Source: Chloroflexota bacterium (lineage in GTDB: Bacteria > Chloroflexota > Dehalococcoidia > Bin125). Taken from it: 35,907 nt of DNA. The notes below the pieces were generated by a model. It searched no databases and was not told the DNA's origin. It saw only the letters and a program-made list of their open reading frames with translations. Location: assembly GCA_026707145.1 (NCBI GenBank), contig JAPOXK010000011.1:1-35907 (forward strand). The letters run 5' to 3'. A program made the translations under genes and the position numbers. Below, piece by piece: positions 19,329 to 26,876 of this stretch; position 1 is the first letter of the stretch, and each line of letters opens with the position of its first letter.

Positions 19329-20636
19329 ATGAACGACAGGTGCGCCGGCCGGCCGCGCGGCATTCGCTGCTTCACGAGGCTGGCGGGATGGATCGTGCTG
19401 CCGGCGCTCGCCGGCGTCGTGATCCTGGCGGCCTGCGGCGGCAACCCCAACGAGACGGTCGAAGCGGACGAGTTCATCCGCGCCGCGCCGCCAGACAGCG
19501 AGCCGCCGCCCGCCGGCGATGCGGCCGCTGCCGGCGAGGAGGACGATGCCGCGGAGGAGGACGGGAGCGGCGAGGAGGAGGCCGGCCCCGATCCCGCTCC
19601 GGAGCCGTCCGATCTCCCTCCCCAATCCGGCTCCAGTCCGCCCGACGAGCTCGATGACTTCGGCGGCTTCGACGAGATCGACCTCGCCGACAACATCGTC
19701 CGCCGCTATCTCAACGACGCCTACCGCTTCAGCCTCGATCTCGTTTGCGGCACCTTCTGCAGCGTCGACACCACCGGCCTCGACCGCATCCTGTTCGTCT
19801 CCGACAGCGGCCTCGCCTTCATCGACATCTCCGTCGTGAACCCGTTGCTGTTGGACCTTGAGGCGGGGCTGCCCGCGCTGGAAGCGGAGTGGGAGCAACG
19901 GCGCGGCGGCGCCCCGGGCTTCAACGTTCTCAGCCGCGAGGACGGGGCTCTTCCTTCGGACGGCCAGACGCCGGCGCGTCTGATCGAATGGGAGGTCGAC
20001 CGGCGCGCCCTCGGCGGCGACCTCTTGCGGATCCGCTCGCTGCTCGTGCAGGTCGGCCCGCTGGCCTACTTCATCGAGGCCGGCGCCGCCGACGAGGAGC
20101 TGCCCGCCGTCGAGGCCGATCTCCAAGCCGCCCTCGATTCCTTCATCGCCAGCCCCAACCCTCCCAGCCTCCCGGGCAGGTATACGCGCTTCGGCTTCGT
20201 CTTCCTCTACGACCACCGCTCCGTCACGACCGAGCTGGGCGCGCCGCTCCCGACCTTCGACATTGGCCTCTTCGAGCAGCGCGCCCTGGACGGCCTCTTG
20301 GAGATGCTTCTGCGCTGGGAGACGGTTGGCCAGGAGTTCTTCGACCCGGACGAGGCGATCGGGATGCTGGAAGAGGGGCTGGTCAACTCCGCCGTCGAGG
20401 CCACCGAGCTGGAGCGCGCCGATCTACGGCTGCAGGACGCCGACGGCCGCTTCGCCGTCTTCGACGCGGTGCTCCAGGGCGGCCTCGCCGCCCAGGTGGG
20501 CCTCTACGCCTGGTACTGCCAAGACAGCGGCCGATCGTTCGTCCTACAATCCCTCAGCCGCGACGATGTGCGCGCCATGGTGCAGCCCACGCTCGACGCG
20601 TTCCGCTGCACCGGCGGCGACGGATCGGCGCCCTAG
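19329..20636 (+). CDS. lipoprotein of unknown function
   Basis: A 435-residue predicted lipoprotein. After a basic N-terminus comes a hydrophobic segment (about residues 17-34, LAGWIVLPALAGVVIL) and a lipobox LAAC-G with the acylated Cys at residue 36. Residues 40-110 are an acidic, Pro/Ala/Glu-rich linker, which would hold the rest away from the membrane. The remaining 320 residues look globular and acidic, with repeated segments such as VGPLAYFIEAG and LQAALDSFIA, and a few paired cysteines (VCGTFCS; AWYCQDS; FRCTG). I do not recognise a family. It faces away from apt, and plsX follows after 28 bp. The ATG at 19329 is preceded by a 3-codon open frame (19321) placed better for the GGAGGA site. 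Confidence 0.8.
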   Translation: MNDRCAGRPRGIRCFTRLAGWIVLPALAGVVILAACGGNPNETVEADEFIRAAPPDSEPPPAGDAAAAGEEDDAAEEDGSGEEEAGPDPAPEPSDLPPQSGSSPPDELDDFGGFDEIDLADNIVRRYLNDAYRFSLDLVCGTFCSVDTTGLDRILFVSDSGLAFIDISVVNPLLLDLEAGLPALEAEWEQRRGGAPGFNVLSREDGALPSDGQTPARLIEWEVDRRALGGDLLRIRSLLVQVGPLAYFIEAGAADEELPAVEADLQAALDSFIASPNPPSLPGRYTRFGFVFLYDHRSVTTELGAPLPTFDIGLFEQRALDGLLEMLLRWETVGQEFFDPDEAIGMLEEGLVNSAVEATELERADLRLQDADGRFAVFDAVLQGGLAAQVGLYAWYCQDSGRSFVLQSLSRDDVRAMVQPTLDAFRCTGGDGSAP

Positions 20637-20664
20637 CCGCGCGCGGCGGGAGAACGGAGCGTCC

Positions 20665-21756
20665 ATGACCACCATTGCGGTCGACGCGATGGGCGGCGAC
20701 AATGCCCCGGCGGCCGTCGTGCAGGGGGCGCTGAGCGCCGCCCGCGATCCGGCCCTGCGGATCCTGCTGGCCGGCCGCCGCGACGAGCTGCGCCCCCTCC
20801 TCCCCACCGTTCCCGCCAACCTGCGCTTCGTGGACGCTCCCGACGCCGTGGCGATGGACGAATCGGCCTCGGCCACCATTCGCAGTAAGCCCCGCTCCTC
20901 GATCATGGTGGGTTTGGAATGCGTGCAGCGCGGCGAGGCCGACGCCTTCGTCTCCTTCGGCAACACCGGCGCCGTCGTGGCCGCCAGCCTGCGCCAGCTC
21001 GGCCGCATCGCCGGCGTCGACCGGCCCGCCCTGGGCACCGTCTTCCGCAACGCCCGCGGCTCGCGCACCCTGCTGCTGGACGTCGGCGTCAACGTCGATT
21101 GCCGTCCCGAGTATTACGTCCAGTTCGCCACCATGGGCCGCGCCTACTTCCAGCGCGTGCTGCACCACGGCAACCCCAGCGTCGGGCTGCTCAACGTGGG
21201 CGAGGAGCGGGCCAAGGGCAACCAGCGCGCCCAGCGCGCCCACGAGCTGCTCTCCGAGCTGGAGACCAACTTCATCGGCAACGTGGAGGGCAAGGAGCTG
21301 GTCGGCGGCGCGGCCGACATCGTGGTCACGGACGGCTTCACCGGCAACGTCGCCATCAAGGTGGCGGAGGCGATCGCTGCCATGCTGGCCGGCGAGATCC
21401 GCGAGTCCCTCATGAGCCGCCCCCACTACAAGCTGGGGGCCTGGGTCGCGCGCGGCGCCTTCGACGGCCTCAAGGCGCGGCTCAACTACCAGCGCATCGG
21501 CGGCGCCCCCCTCTTCGGGGTCGACGGCGCCGTGCTCATCGGCCACGGCCGCGCCGACGCCGAGGCCGTGACCAGCGGCATCCGCACGGCCCGCACCCTG
21601 ACCGAGTCCGGCCTGGTGGAGGCCATGCGCGCGGCCTTCGGCGAGGCCCGCTCCCTGCCGGCCCACCGCTCCCAATTGCGGCCCAACCCCGCGGCGAAGC
21701 GGGGCGAACCCGCGCTGGAGCCGGGGCTCGATCAGGAGCTGAAGCGGACCTCGTAA
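20665..21756 (+). CDS. plsX: phosphate acyltransferase PlsX
   Basis: PlsX turns acyl-ACP into acyl-phosphate, the acyl donor for PlsY in phospholipid synthesis. The N-terminal signature TIAVDAMGGDNAP is exact. Other blocks are VDAPDAVAMDESA, SFGNTGAVVAASL, RPALGTVFRN, LLDVGVNVDCRPEYYVQFA, VGLLNVGEERAKGN, FIGNVEGKELV, and DIVVTDGFTGNVAIKVAE. The frame is open far upstream, but ATG 20665, after a GGAG site, gives the family start and 363 residues. The last 35 residues are a low-complexity tail. Neither rpmF nor fabH/fabD, common neighbours elsewhere, is present. Confidence 0.95.
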   Translation: MTTIAVDAMGGDNAPAAVVQGALSAARDPALRILLAGRRDELRPLLPTVPANLRFVDAPDAVAMDESASATIRSKPRSSIMVGLECVQRGEADAFVSFGNTGAVVAASLRQLGRIAGVDRPALGTVFRNARGSRTLLLDVGVNVDCRPEYYVQFATMGRAYFQRVLHHGNPSVGLLNVGEERAKGNQRAQRAHELLSELETNFIGNVEGKELVGGAADIVVTDGFTGNVAIKVAEAIAAMLAGEIRESLMSRPHYKLGAWVARGAFDGLKARLNYQRIGGAPLFGVDGAVLIGHGRADAEAVTSGIRTARTLTESGLVEAMRAAFGEARSLPAHRSQLRPNPAAKRGEPALEPGLDQELKRTS

Positions 21757-21776
21757 CCGGCGCTACAGGGCGCCGG
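21757..21776 (+). terminator. hairpin directly after plsX, no U-run
   Basis: CCGGCGC (21757-21763) pairs with GCGCCGG (21770-21776) around a 6-nt loop, starting on the base after the plsX TAA. There is no U-tract, so it may be a weak or Rho-aided terminator, or an RNA-stabilising stem. Confidence 0.4.
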
Positions 21777-21877
21777 CGGCGGGCGGTCGGAGGCGACAGA
21801 CGGATCGCGCCGGCCCGCCTAGACTGAGGCGCAGAGAGCGAGACGTACGCGGACCGTTTCGGAGAGAGGGGTGCGCC

Positions 21878-22204
21878 TTGCCCAAGCCGACGGAGATCAC
21901 CGACGACACCTTTCAGAAGGAAGTGCTGGAGAACGAGAAGCCATCGCTCGTGGACTTCTGGGCCCCCTGGTGCGGCCCCTGCCGCATGGTGGCGCCCGTG
22001 GTGGAGGAGCTGGCGGAGGAGTACGACGGCAAGGTCGCCTTCTACAAGCTCAACACCGACGAGAACCCCCGTATCGCCACCCAGTTCGGCATCCGCAGCA
22101 TCCCCACGCTCCTCGTCTTCAAGGGCGGCGAGCAGGTCGGGCAGATCGTCGGCTTCCGTCCCAAGGGCGACCTCAAGAAGCGGCTGGACGACGCCCTCGT
22201 CTAA
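21878..22204 (+). CDS. trxA: thioredoxin
   Basis: A 108-residue thioredoxin with the redox site WCGPC at residues 31-35 in LVDFWAPWCGPCRMVAPVV. Asp26 is the buried acid, and the cis-Pro lies in GIRSIPTLLVFKGGEQV. It keeps cellular disulfides reduced. The start is TTG at 21878, placed 7-8 bp after a strong GGAGAGAGGGG site; the nearby GTG at 21871 is out of frame. It stands alone between plsX and selC, with its own short upstream region and a hairpin behind it. Confidence 0.96.
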   Translation: MPKPTEITDDTFQKEVLENEKPSLVDFWAPWCGPCRMVAPVVEELAEEYDGKVAFYKLNTDENPRIATQFGIRSIPTLLVFKGGEQVGQIVGFRPKGDLKKRLDDALV

Positions 22205-22211
22205 CGCCCGC

Positions 22212-22227
22212 CGGGGCTGAGGCCCCG
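22212..22227 (+). terminator. hairpin after trxA, no U-run
   Basis: CGGGGC (22212-22217) pairs with GCCCCG (22222-22227) around TGAG, 7 bp after the trxA stop. No U-tract follows. It could mark the end of the trxA transcript before the selC promoter. Confidence 0.45.
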
Positions 22228-22312
22228 CCGAGACGCTCACCCCGGCCCGCGCGCGGCGTGGTGCCGCGCCGGCCGGCCGCGGCGCTTTCGGCTCCGCATC
22301 GCGATCGCCGCG

Positions 22313-22321
22313 TGCGATACT
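22313..22321 (+). promoter_or_regulatory. extended -10 promoter for selC
   Basis: TGC followed by GATACT (22316-22321) forms an extended -10 element 10 bp before the mature tRNA 5' end. No good -35 is visible at 16-18 bp, which extended -10 promoters do not strictly need. The position fits the tRNA start well. Confidence 0.45.
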
Positions 22322-22331
22322 GTCGCCTCAC

Positions 22332-22429
22332 GGGAGCGGAGGGGGCCCGGTGGCCCTCGCGGTCTTCAAAACCGTTGCGGGGCGGCCCGCGTCGTCCTGG
22401 GTGGGTTCGACTCCCATGCGCTCCCGCCA
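22332..22429 (+). tRNA. selC: selenocysteine tRNA (UCA anticodon)
   Basis: A 98-nt tRNA with the class-specific layout of bacterial tRNA-Sec. It has an acceptor stem GGGAGCG(G)/(G)CGCTCCC, a 6-bp D stem GGGGCC/GGCCCT closed by a 4-nt CGGT loop, and an anticodon arm GCGGT-CTTCAAA-ACCGT with anticodon TCA at 22366-22368. A long variable arm (GCGGG-GCGG-CCCGC), a T arm GTGGG-TTCGACT-CCCAT, discriminator G and encoded CCA follow. The eighth acceptor pair, present in E. coli selC, is a G-G mismatch here. A short T-run (22431-22435) follows. Its presence implies that the genome decodes some UGA codons as selenocysteine; selA, selB and selD are not in this window. Confidence 0.95.
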
Positions 22430-22491
22430 GTTTTTAGCGTTGGAGCGGCATTCCTCAAAGCCTGTCGGCGCTCATGAGCGGAGGACCATCC

Positions 22492-23460
22492 ATGGAGAAA
22501 CCGGGAATTTTCGTCTACGCGGTGCCGGGGCAACGCAAGGCGCTGGTCGAGGTCGCGCGGGAGCTGGACCGGCGCGGCTTCCCCTTCCTCTACGCCAGCC
22601 ACGGCTCCGCGCCCGCGATCGAGCCGGAGGCGTCCTCCGAGGGCGTCGTGCGCCCCTACGAGGGGACGGCCGTCTGGCAGGACGCGCTCACCCACGCCCT
22701 GGCGCTGGGCATGGCCACGGAGCGGATCACGCTCGTCACGGCGATCGAGGTCACCTATCATCGCATGCCCCACGAGATGGCGGCCATCGCCAACTACATC
22801 AACGAGATCTGCGACGGCCGCTTCATCCTCGGCATCGGTCCCGGCCACAGCGAGATCCTCACCCCCTTCCAGGTGACGATGGAGAAGCCGCTGGCCCATA
22901 TGCGCCGCTACGTCGAAGAGATGCGCGCCAGCGTGGGGAGCGGTCCTATGCCGCCCCTGGTCTTCGCCGCCCTGCGCCAGAAGATGGTCGCGCTCGCCGG
23001 CGAGCTGGCCGACGGCGTGATCTGGGCCAACTGCTGCCGCTCCCAGCTCGCCCGCTCGCTGAGCGTCGTGCCCGCGGCCAAGCGCGAGCGCTTCATCGTG
23101 GGCGACGTCGCCCCCGCCTACGTCTCCGAGGACCGCGATGAGGCGCTGGCCGCCGTGCGGCTGGCCCTCACCAACTACATGACCCTCACGAACTACCAGA
23201 ACTACTTCATCGAGTGCGGCTACGGAGACGAGGTGGAGCAGGCCCGCGCCGCCATCGCCCGCGACGACCACGCCGCCGTGGCCGCCGCCGTCTCCGAGCG
23301 CATGGCCGACGACATCGGCATCTACGGGACGCCGGCTGACGTGCGCAAGCGCGTGGCCGCCTTCCAGGAGGCGGGCATGAATCAGCTCTGCCTCTCCACC
23401 ATGTTCCACAGCCAGGACCAGGCCAAGGCGATCATGCGGGTCGCCGCCGCCTTCGACTGA
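22492..23460 (+). CDS. LLM-class (luciferase-like) flavin/F420-dependent oxidoreductase
   Basis: A 322-residue protein of the bacterial-luciferase-like fold, a TIM barrel using FMN or F420. Typical blocks are ALALGMATERITLVTAI, YHRMPHEMAAIANYINEICD, GRFILGIGPGHSEI, and near the C-terminus GTPADVRKRVAAFQEAGMNQL. The phrase PPLVFAALRQKMVALAGELA followed by DGVIWAN is the usual barrel strand with the solvent-facing turn. ATG 22492 is chosen over 22474 because GGAGGACC lies 7 bp upstream of it. It is alone, starting 62 bp after selC. The substrate cannot be predicted. Confidence 0.88.
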   Translation: MEKPGIFVYAVPGQRKALVEVARELDRRGFPFLYASHGSAPAIEPEASSEGVVRPYEGTAVWQDALTHALALGMATERITLVTAIEVTYHRMPHEMAAIANYINEICDGRFILGIGPGHSEILTPFQVTMEKPLAHMRRYVEEMRASVGSGPMPPLVFAALRQKMVALAGELADGVIWANCCRSQLARSLSVVPAAKRERFIVGDVAPAYVSEDRDEALAAVRLALTNYMTLTNYQNYFIECGYGDEVEQARAAIARDDHAAVAAAVSERMADDIGIYGTPADVRKRVAAFQEAGMNQLCLSTMFHSQDQAKAIMRVAAAFD

Positions 23461-23480
23461 GCGGTGGGGGCGGGCCGGGC

Positions 23481-23897
23481 CTAGGGCCAGGCGTCGTTCT
23501 TCCAGTAGAGCATCCGCACGAAGCGCCGCTTGAACTTCCAGCGGTCGTCCACGCGGCGCAGGTCGTCCTCGTAGTTGCCGATCCCCACCACCCGCCAGCT
23601 CTGGCGATCCTCGGCGATCGACCGCACCTCGATCGTGGACCGCATCGTCGCTGCGTCGCCGTCGCCCTCAATGATGAAGTTCTGCGTCAGATGGCGGACG
23701 TGGGGGATGCCGGCGGCGGTGTCGAGGGAGAGCTGCCGCAGCTCCTCCCGCCCCTGGTGCCGGATCTGGGGCGACTCGAAGACGCCGTCCTCCGTGAAGG
23801 TGTCCACCCAGCCGTCGTAGTCGTCCTGGTCCTGCGCGTGGTTGTAGCGCGCCACGAGCTCCATGATCTCCAGCTTGTCCTCCGCCGACAGCGCCAT
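23481..23897 (-). CDS. NTF2-like / SnoaL-type protein
   Basis: A 138-residue cone-shaped alpha+beta protein of the NTF2-like superfamily. The N-terminal helix EDKLEIMELVARYNHAQDQD and the following WVDTFTEDGVFE are typical of SnoaL-like and ring-hydroxylating dioxygenase beta-type members. The strands HLTQNFIIEGDGDAATMRST and WRVVGIGNYEDDLRRVDDRW follow, then the closing WKFKRRFVRMLYW. The ATG at 23897 has AAGGGAG upstream and is preferred over an in-frame codon at 23972. It converges with the LLM oxidoreductase gene (20-bp gap) and diverges from the SMP-30 gene. It could be an isomerase, cyclase or a binding protein; no substrate is evident. Confidence 0.85.
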   Translation of the reverse strand: MALSAEDKLEIMELVARYNHAQDQDDYDGWVDTFTEDGVFESPQIRHQGREELRQLSLDTAAGIPHVRHLTQNFIIEGDGDAATMRSTIEVRSIAEDRQSWRVVGIGNYEDDLRRVDDRWKFKRRFVRMLYWKNDAWP

Positions 23898-24106
23898 GTT
23901 CGACTCCCTTCGCCCGCCGTGCCGGTGCCCCTGCCGCGACGCGATTCTAGAAGCGGGGCGCGGCGTCCGCATGGACGCGCGGGGCCGCTACCCTGTCGGA
24001 CAGTGGCAGGACCACGAGCCGCGACCCGGCCGGGCCGTGATTGCCGTGCCCCTGCCGCCATCCCCTGCGCACCGGCGAGCGCGGCTCGCCTAGAGAGGCG
24101 GCTCCC

Positions 24107-24964
24107 ATGCCCGCTCCCGCTCCGACCCTGCTGCTCGGCGACCTCGTCTTTCCCGAGGGGCCGCGCTGGCACGAAGGGCGTCTCTGGTTCTCGGACATGC
24201 ACGCCAAGGAGGTCGTCGCCGTCGGCATGGACGGCGAGCGGGAGACGATCGTGCGGGTGCCGCAGCAGCCGTCGGGGCTCGGCTGGCTCCCGGACGGCCG
24301 CCTGCTGATCGTGTCGATGCTGGACCGCAAGCTCCTGCGCCTCGACCCGGACGGCCTCCAGGAGCACGCGGACCTCAGCGGCCTGGCCTCGCACAACCTC
24401 AACGACATGGTCGTGGACGGCCAGGGCCGCGCCTACGTCGGTAACTTCGGCTTCGACCCCTTCGGCGGCGACGAGCCCCGCGGCACGGAGCTGATCCTCG
24501 TCACCCCGGAGGGCGAGGCCCGCGTCGTCGCGGACGACCTGCGCTTTCCCAACGGCGCCGCGGTCACGCCCGACGGCGGCACCTTGATCATCGCCGAGTC
24601 GTACGGGAAGCGGCTCAGCGCCTTCGACATCGCCGCCGATGGCTCGCTCGACAACCGCCGCGTCTGGGCCGCGGTGCCCGGCATCCCGGACGGCATCGCC
24701 CTCGACGCCGAGGGCTGCGTGTGGGTGGCCGTGCCCTTCCGCACGGCCGCCGCGGTCCGCATCGCGGAGGGGGGCGCCATCAAGGAGACGATCGAGGTCG
24801 ATCAGGATCGGCCCATCTTCGCCTGCGCCCTGGGCGGGCCCGATCGCCGCACCCTCATCCTGGCCGAGGCGATCACGGGCGACCCCTCCAAGATCGAGGG
24901 GCCGAGCAACGGCGGCCGGCTCCGCCAGGTCCCGGTCGGCGTCCCCGGCGCCGGCTGGCCGTAG
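24107..24964 (+). CDS. SMP-30/gluconolactonase-like beta-propeller hydrolase
   Basis: A 285-residue six-bladed beta-propeller of the SMP-30/gluconolactonase/LRE family, which hydrolyses lactones or related esters with a divalent metal. Metal-site motifs are present: FPEGPRWHEGRLWFSD (Glu), HNLNDMVVDGQGRAYVGNFG (Asn), FPNGAAVTPDGGTLIIAES (Asn), and IPDGIALDAEGCVWVAVP (Asp). ATG 24107 is used because AGAGAGGCGG lies upstream; an earlier in-frame ATG at 24041 adds Pro/Arg-rich sequence. holA starts 16 bp downstream. The physiological substrate is unknown. Confidence 0.9.
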   Translation: MPAPAPTLLLGDLVFPEGPRWHEGRLWFSDMHAKEVVAVGMDGERETIVRVPQQPSGLGWLPDGRLLIVSMLDRKLLRLDPDGLQEHADLSGLASHNLNDMVVDGQGRAYVGNFGFDPFGGDEPRGTELILVTPEGEARVVADDLRFPNGAAVTPDGGTLIIAESYGKRLSAFDIAADGSLDNRRVWAAVPGIPDGIALDAEGCVWVAVPFRTAAAVRIAEGGAIKETIEVDQDRPIFACALGGPDRRTLILAEAITGDPSKIEGPSNGGRLRQVPVGVPGAGWP

Positions 24965-24980
24965 CGCCGCGCGCCCGGCC

Positions 24981-25988
24981 GTGATCCTTCTCCTCCACGG
25001 CGCCGATGCCTTCTCTCGGCACGAGGCCCTGCAGGCCCTCAAGGCGCAATACGACGACGACGGCGCCCTCGCCGCCAACACCAGCACGCTTGAGGCGGGC
25101 GTCCTCGGCTTCGAGGAGCTGCGCGCCGCCGCCTCCACCGTGCCCTTTCTCGCCAGCCACCGCCTGATCGTCGTCCAGGGGCTGGGCGGCCGCCTGGGCG
25201 GCGGTCCGGGGAGGCGGCGCACGCGCGGCCTGGGCGAATGGGAGCTGCTCGGCGACCTGCTGGCGACCCTGCCCGAGAGCACGCTGCTGGTCTTCATCGA
25301 CGACGCCTTGCCGCCCGCGAACCCCCTGCGGCAGATGGTCGCGGCGGCGGGCGAGGTCCGGGAGTTTCCGCTCCCGCGCGAGCGCGAGCTCGGTCCCTGG
25401 CTGCAGCGGCGCGCCCGGGCCGCCGGCCTCAAGCTGGAGCCCGCGGCCGCGCGGTTGCTCGTGGAGCTGATCGGCCGCAACACCGGCGCCCTCGCCTCCG
25501 AGGTGGAGAAGCTCAAGGCCTACGCCGGCGATGACACCGTCGGCGACGCGGACGTGCGCGCGCTCGTGGCGCCTGCGCGGGAGGCCAACATCTTCCGGCT
25601 GGTGGACGCGGTCGCGGAAGGGCGCCTGACCGCCGCTCTGCAGGCGTTGGAGACCCTTCGCAACGATGGGGAGACGCCGCAGCGGTTGATCGGCATGATC
25701 GCCCGGCAGTTCCGCATGATCGTGATCGCGCGGGAGGTCTTGGACGGCGGCGGATCAGCGGCGCAGGTGCGCGAGGCGCTCAACGTCCAGGAGTTCGTCG
25801 CCCGCCGCGCCAGCGAACAGGCCCGCCGCTTTTCCCAAGCCACGGCCGCGGCCGCGATGCAGCGTCTCCTGCAATGCGAGGTGGCGATCCAGGACTACTG
25901 GCAGGGCCGCCCCGGCGGGATGCAGCAAGACCTGGCGGTGGATCTGCTGATCGCCGATCTGTGCGGCGCGGCGGCGGCGCGGCGCTAG
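24981..25988 (+). CDS. holA: DNA polymerase III subunit delta
   Basis: The delta subunit opens the sliding clamp as part of the clamp loader. The 335-residue product begins ILLLHGADAFSRHEALQAL, with the usual N-terminal lobe ending HRLIVVQGL. It continues with ELLGDLLATLPESTLLVFI, a lid-like region, LLVELIGRNTGALASEVEKL, and the collar domain NIFRLVDAVAEGRLTAALQA and LIGMIARQFRMIVIAR. The GTG start at 24981 is inside a frame open further upstream, but it matches the family start. The stop shares a CTAG with the stop of lexA on the other strand. Confidence 0.92.
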   Translation: MILLLHGADAFSRHEALQALKAQYDDDGALAANTSTLEAGVLGFEELRAAASTVPFLASHRLIVVQGLGGRLGGGPGRRRTRGLGEWELLGDLLATLPESTLLVFIDDALPPANPLRQMVAAAGEVREFPLPRERELGPWLQRRARAAGLKLEPAAARLLVELIGRNTGALASEVEKLKAYAGDDTVGDADVRALVAPAREANIFRLVDAVAEGRLTAALQALETLRNDGETPQRLIGMIARQFRMIVIAREVLDGGGSAAQVREALNVQEFVARRASEQARRFSQATAAAAMQRLLQCEVAIQDYWQGRPGGMQQDLAVDLLIADLCGAAAARR

Positions 25989-26626
25989 AGCGCGCGCACG
26001 ACTCCCACGAACCGGCCCTGGACGGAGAGATCGTCTGCGTCGACGTGGAACGGCTGCATCGTCGCGTTCTCGGGCTGCAGCCGCACGCGCTTGCCCTCGC
26101 GATAGACCCGCTTGAACGTCGTCTCGTTGCTGCTGCCCAGGTAGACGGCCGCCATCTCGCCGTCGGCGACGCTGTCCGTCGGCTCCATCAGCACGATGTC
26201 GCCGTCGTTGATCAGCGCGTCGATCATGGAGGTGCCGCGTACCCGCAGCGCGAACACCTGATCGCGGCCGCGGATCATCTCTTGGGTTACGGTCACGGTC
26301 TCGTCGACCTGCCGGGGGTCGATGCCCTCCTGGCTGGGCAGCGCCAGCGGCTCGCCGGCGGCGATCGTGCCCACCACCGGCACCTCTACGGCGCCGCCGC
26401 CGCGCCCCCCTGTTCCGACGAGTTGGATCGCCCGCGACACTTCGCGGTCGCGCCGGATCAAGCCCCGCGCCTCCAGGGCTTTGAGGTTGTAGTCGACCAC
26501 GGAGGTCGACGAGATCTCGCATCCGGACTGGATGTCGCGAATGCTCGGCGGGTAGTCGTGCTTCTCTAGGAAGGTGCGAATGAAATCCAGGATGCGCTGT
26601 TGCTTTTCGGAGCGGCTCTTCTTCAC
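25985..26626 (-). CDS. lexA: LexA repressor
   Basis: LexA represses the SOS regulon and cleaves itself when RecA is activated. The N-terminal winged helix-turn-helix is RILDFIRTFLEKHDYPPSIR through STSVVDYNLKALEARGLI. The cleavage bond is Ala90-Gly91 in VGTIAAGEPL; the catalytic dyad is Ser133 (RGTSMIDALI) and Lys172 (ETTFKRVYREG). Length 213 is normal. The start is GTG; the ATG 14 bp upstream is out of frame. A matched promoter and a GAAC-N4-GTTC operator lie about 70 bp upstream, so it represses itself. Confidence 0.96.
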   Translation of the reverse strand: MKKSRSEKQQRILDFIRTFLEKHDYPPSIRDIQSGCEISSTSVVDYNLKALEARGLIRRDREVSRAIQLVGTGGRGGGAVEVPVVGTIAAGEPLALPSQEGIDPRQVDETVTVTQEMIRGRDQVFALRVRGTSMIDALINDGDIVLMEPTDSVADGEMAAVYLGSSNETTFKRVYREGKRVRLQPENATMQPFHVDADDLSVQGRFVGVVRAL

Positions 26627-26696
26627 TGGCGCCCGCCATCCTCACTCGTGTGGGACCCGGTCCACGGTTTCCACGTCATCCACAGGCGGAGGCGTG

Positions 26697-26708
26697 GAAC
26701 GTGTGTTC
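26697..26708 (-). promoter_or_regulatory. LexA operator (SOS box)
   Basis: GAACGTGTGTTC is a perfect GAAC-N4-GTTC, the SOS box type described in Gram-positive bacteria and some other phyla. It lies 9 bp downstream of the lexA -10 element, across the expected transcription start, where bound LexA would block RNA polymerase. It is 71 bp from the lexA start codon, and also 168 bp upstream of the divergent PIG-L gene. Confidence 0.9.
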
Positions 26709-26717
26709 TGAATCGGT

Positions 26718-26747
26718 ACGGTAACACCCTATTTTTGGCTATGTCAA
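26718..26747 (-). promoter_or_regulatory. lexA promoter
   Basis: On the minus strand a consensus -35 TTGACA (26742-26747) is followed after 18 bp by TACCGT (26718-26723). Transcription would start near 26711, right at the SOS box. The 250-bp lexA/PIG-L gap is otherwise without a recognisable gene, and a matching plus-strand promoter is not clear. Confidence 0.75.
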
Positions 26748-26876
26748 ACCTCCGGCCCCAGACGACACAACGGCTGCCTCGCGAGTGACGGCTCCGTAAG
26801 ATGGCTCCGCCTGAGTTGTGACCGCCCGCGCCGGAGAGCGTGACCGCCGCCGCAAGCTTCGCGAGGACGACGACGT

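Noticed and set aside
21820-21825. TAGACT as a -10 for trxA
   Set aside because: No -35 at proper spacing and no extended -10, so not listed.
22431-22435. T-run after selC as an intrinsic terminator
   Set aside because: Only five T with no separate stem before it apart from the tRNA itself; not enough to call a terminator, though it may help end the transcript.
22474-23460. Selenoprotein with in-frame UGA in the genes beside selC
   Set aside because: None of the frames near selC shows an internal TGA with a continuing family domain after it.
26640-26645. Upstream ATG for lexA
   Set aside because: Out of frame with the LexA fold; GTG 26626 keeps the frame and the usual start.
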